From Actinomycetota bacterium (GTDB lineage: Bacteria > Actinomycetota > UBA4738), in contig VAYG01000064.1 in assembly GCA_005885015.1 (NCBI GenBank), positions 355 through 19,427 of the forward strand: a DNA stretch of 19,073 bases, read 5' to 3'. Below, one piece after another: positions 7,467-14,568 of this stretch (within the stretch, counting starts at the first letter, position 1; each line of letters opens with the position of its first letter). Below the pieces are notes generated by a model that saw only the letters and a list, made by a program, of their open reading frames with translations, had not been told where the DNA came from and made no database searches. The translations under genes were made by a program, and so were the position numbers.

Positions 7467-8528
7467 GGCCAGGATCCCCACCTTGAACTCGAGCGAGGGA
7501 TGGAAGGGCCACAGCCACAACGCCACTCCCGCGACCAGCGAGCCATCCACGATCCGGTCGATCACGGCGTCGAACGCAGCACCACGTGGAGACGACCGGA
7601 GCTGGAGCCTGGACGTCTCCCCGTCGACGCCGTCGATGATCGTGCTGGCCTGGATGAGCAGCCCGCCGAGCAGTCCCCGGCCCCACGCCAGGGCCCAGCC
7701 CGCGGCGACGCCGAGGATCCCGGCCACGACGGAGATGGAATCGGGTGACAACCGAAACGGGGCCAGGGCCATCGAGATCCGAGTGGAGATCGACCGGTTG
7801 AGGTAACGGCTCACCGGGCCGTCCGTCGGTTTGATCAGCGACCGTCGAAGCATCCGGCCCGCCGCGGGGAGGTCCTCGGGAGTGGCCACGCTGAGCGAGG
7901 CCGTCCCCGGAGGGAGGGGGACTTCCCGGGCTCCTCGTTCGGCCGCTGTGCGCCAGACGGCCTCGGTGACGGCGCGCCCTCCGTCGGTGTCGCCGCCGAT
8001 GCCGGGAAGCGCCCCGAGCATCGACGGGCCGACCATGAACGCCCCCGCGAATCGCCCGGTTCCGGGCTCGACCAGGGCCGCCGGTTGACTGGACCGGACC
8101 AGGCTCGACAGCGCCCCGTCGGTGAAGACCACGTCGGAGGAGACCAGGACGAGCCGCTCCTCGCCCGCAACGGCCGCCTCCGCGATCGCCAGATGCCGGG
8201 GCTCTGTCGTCGCCCGCCCATCGACGGTGAGGACCTCGACCCGGTCCTTGTCGGGTCTCTGCGCGGCCCCTGCGACCGCGGTCGCATCCTCGTCCGCGAT
8301 CACCACCACCCGCTCGACGCCCTCCGCGAGCAGCATCCGAACGGTTCGCTCCACGATCGGCATGCCGCCGACTTGGTGGAGCGCGCTCGAGCCCGTCCCG
8401 GTCCTGGGCCCCAAGCCCTCCGGGCCGCCTCCGCCCCCGGCCAGGACGACGGCGACGCGAGCAGGGGGAGGGAGCATCTCCGTGAGGGACGTCCGGTCGG
8501 CCAAGGTCGACACCTCAGGAAGCGACAC
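7155..8528 (-). CDS. IPCT-DIPPS-like bifunctional protein: degenerate nucleotidyltransferase plus intact CDP-alcohol phosphotransferase
   Basis: A 457-residue two-domain protein. Residues about 24-228 have a nucleotidyltransferase fold but key residues are gone: the lysine after the glycine loop is S48, the DVD metal site reads SVA (213-215), and the glycine loop is atypical (LAGGGGGP). A linker with TDGPVSRYLNR leads into a CDP-alcohol phosphatidyltransferase domain (about 246-425) with roughly six membrane segments. Its signature is complete: D302-G-x2-S-R307-x8-G316-x3-D320-x3-D324. The architecture is that of CTP:inositol-1-phosphate cytidylyltransferase / DIPP synthase, best known from hyperthermophiles and Rubrobacter. 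The predicted activity is transfer of a phospho-alcohol from a CDP-alcohol; the substrate is inferred only. The gene lies 60 bases downstream of its paralogue. The GTG start at 8528 is uncertain, with GTG 8513 and ATG 8477 as alternatives. The tail overlaps the convergent gene by 312 bases. Confidence 0.8.
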   Translation of the reverse strand: MSLPEVSTLADRTSLTEMLPPPARVAVVLAGGGGGPEGLGPRTGTGSSALHQVGGMPIVERTVRMLLAEGVERVVVIADEDATAVAGAAQRPDKDRVEVLTVDGRATTEPRHLAIAEAAVAGEERLVLVSSDVVFTDGALSSLVRSSQPAALVEPGTGRFAGAFMVGPSMLGALPGIGGDTDGGRAVTEAVWRTAAERGAREVPLPPGTASLSVATPEDLPAAGRMLRRSLIKPTDGPVSRYLNRSISTRISMALAPFRLSPDSISVVAGILGVAAGWALAWGRGLLGGLLIQASTIIDGVDGETSRLQLRSSPRGAAFDAVIDRIVDGSLVAGVALWLWPFHPSLEFKVGILASSAYGWGFISYVFQRRLTGLEVTGQEHSLIMLLGGRDSRLLVLSIGVILYHPGAAVAVGWAVYLSSVSLRVFLTRRRAGAPPGPVASPDQVGDPAQGDLGEER

Positions 8529-8588
8529 TCAGGCCGTCGGTGCCTCGAGCTCCAGGCTTCGCCGAAGCAGCACCAGCCGGACCAGGAC

Positions 8589-9917
8589 CTACACGACCCA
8601 GGCGACCATGAAGGCCGCGAGGGCGACCATCGGGTGTCCGAGCACTGCCCACGCGGTGACCAGGAACAAGCGCCCGTCGCGCCCTCCGAGGGAGAGTCCG
8701 ACCCGCCGCTCGACCGCCGCGGGAAGCCCGAGGATCGTGGTCAGTCCCATCCCGGCGGTGGCCAGGGCCGCCCACGCCACGGCGATCCCGCCCAAGAGGA
8801 GGATGATGCTCCGCGAGCTGAAGGTGTGCTGGAGCACCCAGATGCCCAGTCCGGCCACGACCGCCGCGTCGACCATCCGGTTCGTCAGTCCGCCCAGACG
8901 GGTCCCACGGGGTGTTTCCCGCAGGTGCAATCGGGCGGTCTCTCCGTCCACGCCGGCCAGGACGGAGCTTCCGTGGACGAGGATCCCTCCCATGAGTGGG
9001 CGCTCCCAGGCCAGGCACACGGCCGCCAGCATGCCGACGAGGCAGGAAAGGAACGACAGCAGATCCGGCGAAAGACGCAGCGGGGCCACCGCCATGGTCA
9101 GGCGTGTGGAGACGGGCCGGTTCAGGTAACGGGAAACGGGCCCGTCCGTCTGGCGGCTCAGCGAACGCCGGAGACGCCGCCGGGCGGTCCGAAGATCGTG
9201 TGGCGTGTCGACGTCCTGCCACCAGGCGTCCGGGGGAAGGGGCCGGACGACCACCGGCTCCACGCCGGCCAGGCGGGTGACCGCCCCCGCCAGCGTGTCG
9301 TCTCCTTCCACCGAGGCAGCGCGATGGCACGGGAAGACGGCGGGGGAGAGGAGGAACGCCCCGCAGTCCACCGTGGGCTCCTCCAGGTCTTTGCCGAAGG
9401 CGACGGCTCGGCCGCCCACCAGACGAACCCGCGTGCCCTCCGCCCAGGTCTCGCCGGACGGGTTCGGGTCGACGAGCGCTGCCGGAGCGGGGGCCCGCGT
9501 GAGGTTCTCGAGGGCGTCCCCGGCGAAGACGTGGTCCCCGCACAGGAGGACGAAGGCCTGCTCCCCGGCGACGGCCGGCTCCGCGGCCGCGAGGGTCGCG
9601 CCGTTCCCCGCCTCCCAGCGGTCGGCCTCCACGACCGTGACCCGGCCCGGCGCGGACTGCCTGGCGGCCTCCGCCGTCGCCTCGGCGTGATGGCCCACGA
9701 CCACCACGACCCGTTCCAATCCGGCGTCGAGCAGGCTTCGCACGGCCCGTTCCACCAGTGTCAGGCCGCCCAGGCGCAACAGCAGCTTGGACCTTCCGCG
9801 GGTAAGCAAGCGCAAGCGCTCGGAGCGGCCCGCTGCGAGCACGACACCGACGCGCACGCGATCGCCGGCAGCTGCCGGGATCGTGGGTATTGCCTGGCCG
9901 GGCGGGGCGTCCGCCAT
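8589..9917 (-). CDS. IPCT-DIPPS-like bifunctional protein: intact nucleotidyltransferase plus degenerate CDP-alcohol phosphotransferase
   Basis: A 442-residue paralogue of the downstream gene. The nucleotidyltransferase domain (about 21-250) keeps LAAG (27-30), R34, K44, D128 in CGDH, D184 in VDCG, and the C-terminal D235/D237 in DVDTP, the pattern expected of an active CTP:sugar- or inositol-phosphate cytidylyltransferase. After the linker TDGPVSRYLNR the CDP-alcohol phosphotransferase domain (about 268-442, membrane-embedded) keeps D324-G-x2-A-R329 and G338. Its third and fourth aspartates are replaced by G342 and N346, residues normally needed for metal binding and as general base. Phosphotransfer by this domain is therefore doubtful. 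It would supply CDP-inositol (or a CDP-alcohol) to the neighbouring copy. The ATG at 9917 has GGGGGAG about 11-17 bases upstream. The gene ends abruptly after AWVV and is cotranscribed with the next copy across 60 bases. Confidence 0.82.
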   Translation of the reverse strand: MADAPPGQAIPTIPAAAGDRVRVGVVLAAGRSERLRLLTRGRSKLLLRLGGLTLVERAVRSLLDAGLERVVVVVGHHAEATAEAARQSAPGRVTVVEADRWEAGNGATLAAAEPAVAGEQAFVLLCGDHVFAGDALENLTRAPAPAALVDPNPSGETWAEGTRVRLVGGRAVAFGKDLEEPTVDCGAFLLSPAVFPCHRAASVEGDDTLAGAVTRLAGVEPVVVRPLPPDAWWQDVDTPHDLRTARRRLRRSLSRQTDGPVSRYLNRPVSTRLTMAVAPLRLSPDLLSFLSCLVGMLAAVCLAWERPLMGGILVHGSSVLAGVDGETARLHLRETPRGTRLGGLTNRMVDAAVVAGLGIWVLQHTFSSRSIILLLGGIAVAWAALATAGMGLTTILGLPAAVERRVGLSLGGRDGRLFLVTAWAVLGHPMVALAAFMVAWVV

Positions 9918-10013
9918 GACTGCGCCGCGCTCCCCCTACTCGAGACCGGGATAGCATGCGACGCCGCGGCGGCCGGCGGCAAGGGCTCGCCGCAGGACCC
10001 CGGCGCCGATCCC

Positions 10014-10808
10014 TCATCTCCTGCGACGGCGTGCCGGCCGGTACAGCCCGTCCTCGGATGTGGCCTCATCCCTGGCCACGAGATCCTCGAGCTGGGCGCG
10101 AGCGTCTCGCCGGGTCCACGCGAAGGCCCTGGCCACGTCGGCGTCCCGGCACGAAAGGGTGGTCTGCAGGAACGTCCGGGCGGCGGCGAGGCGACGCTCG
10201 CCCGGACGTCCGCTGGAGGGGACGGCAAAGGCCCGCGCGGTCAGCTCGAGGACCGCGGCAGGCCACCCGGGCCCATGGTCCTCGACGCCGAAGTTCGTGA
10301 CCACCAGGTGACGGCCGAGCTCGGCCAGGGCGCGAGAGAACCGGGCCTGGCCCTTCTTGCCATCCAGCCCGAGCTCCTCTCGGAGCGCGGCGGTGGACGT
10401 GGGGCCGGAGAGCAGGACCACCTCGGCGATGCGCCGGGCATCCTCTCCCAGCGGAGCTTTCGTGAAGTCGTCGGGTCTCCCCGATCGTGGATAGAGGTCC
10501 GCGAGCAGCGCGGGCGAGAGCAACGACGCCCGCCCCCCCAGGAACTTCCCGTACCAGGCCCGCCCGCCGAGGGGGAGCTCATCCTTCCATTGCCACACCC
10601 GCTCCGCCTCCGGTCCCCACTCCACGGTCCACAGGTTGTCGGCCAGGCGCTCGCTCGCCGCGTTGTAGAGGGAGGGGAGCTCGACGCCCCGCGCGGGGAA
10701 CAGCAGGGCCAGGCCGACGTCGTCCACGAAGGCGGCCGCCCGTTGGATCGTGCGGACGGGGGGGCGGGTCTGCCACCATCTCTTCGCCCGCTCCGCGGCG
10801 AGCTCCAT
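10014..10808 (-). CDS. AlkZ-related winged-helix protein
   Basis: A 264-residue soluble protein. The N-terminal block AAAFVDDVGLALLFPARGVELP and the following WTVEWGP..WQWKDELPLGGRAWYGKFL segment resemble a family annotated as AlkZ-related / winged-helix DNA-binding. The middle (about 125-170) fits a winged helix: RIAEVVLLSGPTSTAALREEL, then GKKGQARFSRALAELGRHL. AlkZ/YcaQ proteins are glycosylases acting on interstrand crosslinks, but I do not see their QxQ/QxD-type catalytic motif, so DNA repair activity is not claimed. The C-terminus ends in a run of arginines. The ATG at 10808 lies 4 bases after the DUF1028 stop, so translation is probably coupled. It has no obvious ribosome site. Identification is from memory of the family and is moderately sure. 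Confidence 0.7.
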   Translation of the reverse strand: MELAAERAKRWWQTRPPVRTIQRAAAFVDDVGLALLFPARGVELPSLYNAASERLADNLWTVEWGPEAERVWQWKDELPLGGRAWYGKFLGGRASLLSPALLADLYPRSGRPDDFTKAPLGEDARRIAEVVLLSGPTSTAALREELGLDGKKGQARFSRALAELGRHLVVTNFGVEDHGPGWPAAVLELTARAFAVPSSGRPGERRLAAARTFLQTTLSCRDADVARAFAWTRRDARAQLEDLVARDEATSEDGLYRPARRRRR

Positions 10809-10812
10809 GAGG

Positions 10813-11655
10813 TCAGGCCCGGCCGGCCTGCCGCCGGAGGTACGTCAGGACCAGCGGGTCGACCCGCCCCGGCCCGGCCCATCGTTCCTCCAGGTTCTCC
10901 CAGTCCATGTAGTCGGAGAGCGCCTCCCACAAGTCCTGCCCGGGCGGAAGCTTCCCCAGGGCGGAGAGGAGCTGCCTGACCTCCGATTCCAGGGCGGGGT
11001 CTGCCTGGATCAGGTCGGCCTGGGCCGGCTTGCCGAAGTAGAGCCGGTGCATCGACAGGAGGCCGGCGAGCTCCTCGATGGGATCGTCGTGATGGTCCAC
11101 GCGAAGGTCGATGTAGCGATCGTTCGTGCCTCCGTATCCGCGGCCCGGCTTCGCCACGAGCAGGGCGGCGGATTCCTGCCCTCGCCGGTCGCCGCCGGCC
11201 CGCTGGCCGGCCCGGAGCGCCTCGAGCATGCGGTCGGCCAGATCCCCCGCCGCCCCCTCGAACGCCTCCGCCATCGCCGGGACCACCTCGTCGGAGGCCA
11301 GGATGTTCCCCTGGCAGGCGTACCCCGGGCCGGTCTTCGATCCGGCGTGATCGAAGCACTCTCTCCCTGTGAACGAGGCCGCCCTGCCCTCGCGATCGAC
11401 GATCCCCACTTGACGGGTCTGACGCCGCTCATCCGGCTCGAGTAGCCGGTCGAGGACGGACTGAGGGTCCAGGCCCGAGGAAAGGAGGTCGAGGCCTCGC
11501 GGACCGAACGTCATCTCGGCGAAGGACTGGGTCGCCACCGCGCCGACCCGGCCCCGGGCCCAGGGCACGACCGCGCCCACGGCCAGGAACTTCGATTGCG
11601 TGGCCACGCCCACCTCGTCGGCCGCGGGATCGGCCGCAACGATCGAGAAGGTCAT
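10813..11655 (-). CDS. DUF1028 family protein with C-terminal putative peptidoglycan-binding-like region
   Basis: A 280-residue protein. The N-terminal two thirds match DUF1028: it opens with MTFSIVAADP, followed by GVATQSKFLAVGAVVPWA, ATQSFAEMTFGPRGL and GPGYACQGNIL. DUF1028 proteins have an Ntn-hydrolase-like fold, and their substrate is not established to my knowledge. The last 90 residues (from about 190) match the extra C-terminal region often annotated as a putative peptidoglycan-binding domain. There is no signal peptide, so it is probably cytoplasmic. The start is 13 bases downstream of the DppB-like permease stop and the stop is 4 bases from the AlkZ-related start. The association with peptide-type ABC transporter genes suggests action on the imported compound, for example hydrolysis of an amide, which is inference. 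Confidence 0.85.
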   Translation of the reverse strand: MTFSIVAADPAADEVGVATQSKFLAVGAVVPWARGRVGAVATQSFAEMTFGPRGLDLLSSGLDPQSVLDRLLEPDERRQTRQVGIVDREGRAASFTGRECFDHAGSKTGPGYACQGNILASDEVVPAMAEAFEGAAGDLADRMLEALRAGQRAGGDRRGQESAALLVAKPGRGYGGTNDRYIDLRVDHHDDPIEELAGLLSMHRLYFGKPAQADLIQADPALESEVRQLLSALGKLPPGQDLWEALSDYMDWENLEERWAGPGRVDPLVLTYLRRQAGRA

Positions 11656-11668
11656 GGCGATCCCGGGC

Positions 11669-12640
11669 TCACGCGTACCGGACCCGCGGGTCCAGGAAGG
11701 CGTACAGGAGGTCCACCACCAGGTTGGCCACGATGATGAACAGCGAGGCCAGGACGGTCACGCCCATGACCGCGGGGAAGTCGTTGGTGAACAGCGACTG
11801 GATGCCGAGCTGTCCCACGCCCTGGAGGTTGAACACGTTCTCCACGATGATCGCCCCCCCCAGCAGGTAGCCGAGGTCGATCCCGAACAGGGTGATCACG
11901 GGCGTGATGGCCACCCGGACCCCGTGACGGAGGATCACCCCGATCTCCGAGACCCCCTTGGCGCGGGCGGTTCGGATGAAGTCCTCGTGCATCGTCTCGA
12001 TGAGGCTGGATCGGATGATCCGGGCATAGAAGGCCGAATACGTCAGGGCCAGTGTGATCCACGGAAGGATGAATCGGCCGTGGAGGGCTGCCGCGAAGAC
12101 GCCCTGGCCGATGGGGATGCCGCTGCCGGGGGCCCAGTGAAGCCGGAACCAGAAGACGTACAGCAGCACATAGGCCAGCCAGAACACGGGGGCGGACACA
12201 CCGAACAGGGCGAAGAGCATGCCCGCGCGGTCAGCCACGCTTCTGCGCTTGATGGCCGAGACGATCCCGATGGGGATGCCGATGGCCAGCCACACCGCGC
12301 CGGCCCCGATGGCCAGCATGATCGTGACCGGGAGCCGGTTGAAGATCTCGGTCTTCACCGGCTCGAAGTTCGACCAGGAGAAGTACACCTGGCGGTTCAG
12401 GAAGAGTCCCGGGTAGGGGATGAGCCCCTTGGCGAACCGCCAGTACTGGACCCACACCGGCTTGTCCAGGCCGATGGCGTGCTCGGCCGCGGCGATGGTC
12501 TCGGGGGTCTGGGCGCGCCCCGCCGCCCTGATGGCCGGGTTCCCCGGGGGGAGCTTGACGAAGATCAGGAACGTGAGGATGGAGACGACCCACAGGACGA
12601 AGATCAGGAAGAAGACCCGCCGGATGAGATAGCGAGTCAT
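11669..12640 (-). CDS. Oligopeptide/dipeptide-type ABC transporter permease (DppB/OppB family)
   Basis: A 323-residue inner-membrane permease of normal family length. It starts with the family's MTRYLIRRVFFLIFVLWVVS helix and has six membrane segments. The EAA loop is RTARAKGVSEIGVILRHGVR. The conserved LGGAIIVENVFNLQGVGQL stretch and the terminal LYAFLDPRVRYA are typical of DppB. It pairs with the DppC-like permease (14569-15609) to form the channel for the substrate delivered by the lipoprotein 12729-14501. No ribosome site is evident before ATG 12640. An 88-base spacer with a strong hairpin separates it from the binding-protein gene, and expression could be lowered relative to that gene. 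The natural substrate could be a peptide, or nickel, sugar or opine, as this permease family is broad. Confidence 0.93.
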   Translation of the reverse strand: MTRYLIRRVFFLIFVLWVVSILTFLIFVKLPPGNPAIRAAGRAQTPETIAAAEHAIGLDKPVWVQYWRFAKGLIPYPGLFLNRQVYFSWSNFEPVKTEIFNRLPVTIMLAIGAGAVWLAIGIPIGIVSAIKRRSVADRAGMLFALFGVSAPVFWLAYVLLYVFWFRLHWAPGSGIPIGQGVFAAALHGRFILPWITLALTYSAFYARIIRSSLIETMHEDFIRTARAKGVSEIGVILRHGVRVAITPVITLFGIDLGYLLGGAIIVENVFNLQGVGQLGIQSLFTNDFPAVMGVTVLASLFIIVANLVVDLLYAFLDPRVRYA

Positions 12641-12675
12641 CGGGTGACGGCTTCGGCCCGGGCCTCACGCGAGGC

Positions 12676-12702
12676 GGGAGGGGCCGGCCAGCGGCCCCTC
12701 CC
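12676..12702 (-). terminator. Strong intercistronic hairpin between the binding protein and the DppB-like gene
   Basis: An uninterrupted 11-base stem (GGGAGGGGCCG with CGGCCCCTCCC) closes a 5-base loop, within the 88-base gap. A smaller 5-base stem with a 4-base loop (12662-12675, GCCTC/GAGGC) lies just beyond it in the direction of transcription. No T-run follows in the minus-strand direction, so it is not a classical intrinsic terminator. Position after a binding-protein gene fits a partial terminator or an mRNA-stabilising hairpin that raises binding-protein output over permease output. Confidence 0.6.
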
Positions 12703-12728
12703 CTCTCCTCGTTCGAGTGCTGCGATGC

Positions 12729-14501
12729 TCACTTCCCTCCGTTGGCCAGCGCGACCAGGGAGAGGGAGATCCACCCGGTGGACGCGTCCACGTGGTAGTT
12801 CACGACCCGCTTCGAGGTGATCCCCACCTGGTTGGCGAACTGGTACGGGACCCACGGCACCACCTGCTCCATGAGGTACTTGTCGACCCCCTCGTAGCAG
12901 GTCTGCCGGTCGGCGCTCGGCGTGGGCGAGGTGATCTGGTAGTTCCACTTCGTCAGCTGCTCTGTCGTCGCCCCCATGTTCGAGTCGTTGCAGCAGGATG
13001 GGGTGAGGCTGGCCGAGCTGAACAGCCCCGTGACGAACGCGTAGGGGTCGCACTTGGTGTACATCGTGGTCGTCTGGAACTGCTTGATGTTGAGGGTGAT
13101 CCCCATCGGCTGGATGTTCTGCTGGACCAGCGCGGCCATCTTGGGGTTCGGGTCCGTCTGGTCGATGACCATGAGCACGTTCTTGCACTCGCTGGCGTCG
13201 CAGACCCCGTCGTGGTTCGTGTCGTACTTGGACTGGGCCATCTCGGCCTTGGCCTTGTCCAGGTTCGGACTGCCGTCGGCGCTGCCGTAGGGAACGTAGT
13301 CCTTCAATCCGGGCAACATCGAGTTGGGGATGGTGTGCGTGGCGATGTCACCGAGGATCTTCCCCCCGGCCAGCTGGAGCAGCCCGGCCTTGTCGACCGC
13401 CCAGTTCATGGCCTTCCGGACGTGGATGTCGTCGAAGGGCGGGATGCCCGTGTTCATGTTGATGTAGTAGGTGCCGAACGTGGGGTCCGCGTGGATGAAC
13501 GGCTTGAGATCCGCCTTGGTTCCGTAGTCGCGGATGCCCTTCGGGTTGGGGAGTGCGTCCATGGTGTCCAGCTCGCCGGCCTCGATCTTGTTCTCGAGGT
13601 CGTCGACCGTGCCGCCCACGGAGGTGTCGATCTCGTCCACGTAGGCCTTCCGGATCGAGTCTGACGAGGGGTCCCAGGACGGGTTCCGCACCAGGACGTA
13701 GGACTTGCCGGCCACGTACCCTTCCGGGGTCTTCTGCTGGTCCGCGGGCTTCGTGTAGTCGATGGTGTCCGCTCCCTTCCACATGTAGGGCCCGGTGGAA
13801 GAGATGAACGGGGCGTAGTTCTGCTTGTGCCCCTGCGCGATGCCCAGCGGGGCGTTCGGATCGCTCGGGCTGGGAGGGATCGGCGCCGTGGCCGGCAGGG
13901 TGAACAGCAGCGGGAAGTACCCGGCCGCTTGGGTCAGCTTCACCTGGAGGGTCTGGTCGTCCGGCGCCGACAGGCCGCTGATCGTCTTGGCCTTGCCGCT
14001 CGAGAAGTCGTCGAGACCCTCGATGACGCTGTAGTAGAAGGGATAGGTGGCCGCGGTTGCCGACGTGGCCTCCCGGGTCAGCGCGCGGATGAAGTCGCCG
14101 GCCGTGACCGACACGTCCTGGAGGGGCGGTGCGTAATGGACGTTGGGCTTGATCTTGAACGTCCAGGTGAGCCCGTCGGACGAGGAGGTCGGCAGGGCGG
14201 TGGCCAGGTCCGGGATCAGCTCGTTGCCCTGCTCGTTGGGCCCCTTGAAGTTGAACGCCACGAGCAGCCGGGTCAGGCAACACTTCAGGTACTCCCACCC
14301 GATCGTGTAGTACTCGCGCTGCGGATCCGCGCCCTCGTGGAAGTCCGAGGACAGCCCGATCCGGAAGACCCCGCCCTTCTTCAACGCCTGGCCTGCCGAC
14401 GTCGGTGAGGGCCCTCCTCCACCACCCCCTCCGCCACCGCAGGCCGTGGCGGCCAGCGCCAACGCTCCGGCGAGGGCAACGACCCTGACATGTCTCCTCA
14501 T
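12729..14501 (-). CDS. ABC transporter substrate-binding lipoprotein (SBP family 5, peptide/nickel type)
   Basis: A 590-residue exported lipoprotein. The N-terminus MRRHVRVV is followed by a hydrophobic stretch and a lipobox ending at C21 (AATAC), then nine glycines and a Pro/Ser linker. The mature domain is SBP_bac_5, with family features such as DFIRALTR, FGTYYINMN and DIHVRKAMNWAVDK. A 12-residue loop DTNHDGVCDASE (427-438) has the spacing of a calcium EF-hand (D427, N429, D431, D435, E438), which is unusual in this family. Eight further cysteines (74, 75, 434, 439, 484, 503, 504, 535) could form disulfides outside the cell. ATG 14501 has a near-perfect ribosome site, GGGAGGAGGT, about 10 bases upstream, suggesting strong translation. 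It sits between the two permease genes. The ligand is unknown; oligopeptides are the default for the family. Confidence 0.92.
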   Translation of the reverse strand: MRRHVRVVALAGALALAATACGGGGGGGGGPSPTSAGQALKKGGVFRIGLSSDFHEGADPQREYYTIGWEYLKCCLTRLLVAFNFKGPNEQGNELIPDLATALPTSSSDGLTWTFKIKPNVHYAPPLQDVSVTAGDFIRALTREATSATAATYPFYYSVIEGLDDFSSGKAKTISGLSAPDDQTLQVKLTQAAGYFPLLFTLPATAPIPPSPSDPNAPLGIAQGHKQNYAPFISSTGPYMWKGADTIDYTKPADQQKTPEGYVAGKSYVLVRNPSWDPSSDSIRKAYVDEIDTSVGGTVDDLENKIEAGELDTMDALPNPKGIRDYGTKADLKPFIHADPTFGTYYINMNTGIPPFDDIHVRKAMNWAVDKAGLLQLAGGKILGDIATHTIPNSMLPGLKDYVPYGSADGSPNLDKAKAEMAQSKYDTNHDGVCDASECKNVLMVIDQTDPNPKMAALVQQNIQPMGITLNIKQFQTTTMYTKCDPYAFVTGLFSSASLTPSCCNDSNMGATTEQLTKWNYQITSPTPSADRQTCYEGVDKYLMEQVVPWVPYQFANQVGITSKRVVNYHVDASTGWISLSLVALANGGK

Positions 14502-14568
14502 CGTCGTCCTACCTCCTCCCTGTCCGACTGATCTCCTCCTGTGGGTGCAGCCGGTTCAGGCCATGCGG

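Noticed and set aside
7795..9185. Nucleotide similarity around 7795-7860 and 9115-9185 as a repeat element
   Set aside because: The similarity falls on the linker and start of the phosphotransferase domain in two paralogous genes, so it reflects gene duplication rather than a separate repeat.
9918..10013. GC-rich 96-base gap before the first IPCT-DIPPS-like gene as a promoter or riboswitch
   Set aside because: Only short GC-rich palindromic fragments are visible; no -10/-35 pair or conserved RNA motif was recognised.
8085..10979. Plus-strand open frame of 964 codons, the longest in the window
   Set aside because: It runs antisense across four genes with recognisable families and has a shadow-like composition (Arg, Gly, Pro, His, Gln) with no domain. 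Its length follows from the rarity of stops opposite GC-rich codons.
11600..12820. Plus-strand frame antisense to the DppB-like permease
   Set aside because: Very rich in Asp, Glu, His and Gly, the mirror of hydrophobic membrane codons on the other strand, hence a shadow.
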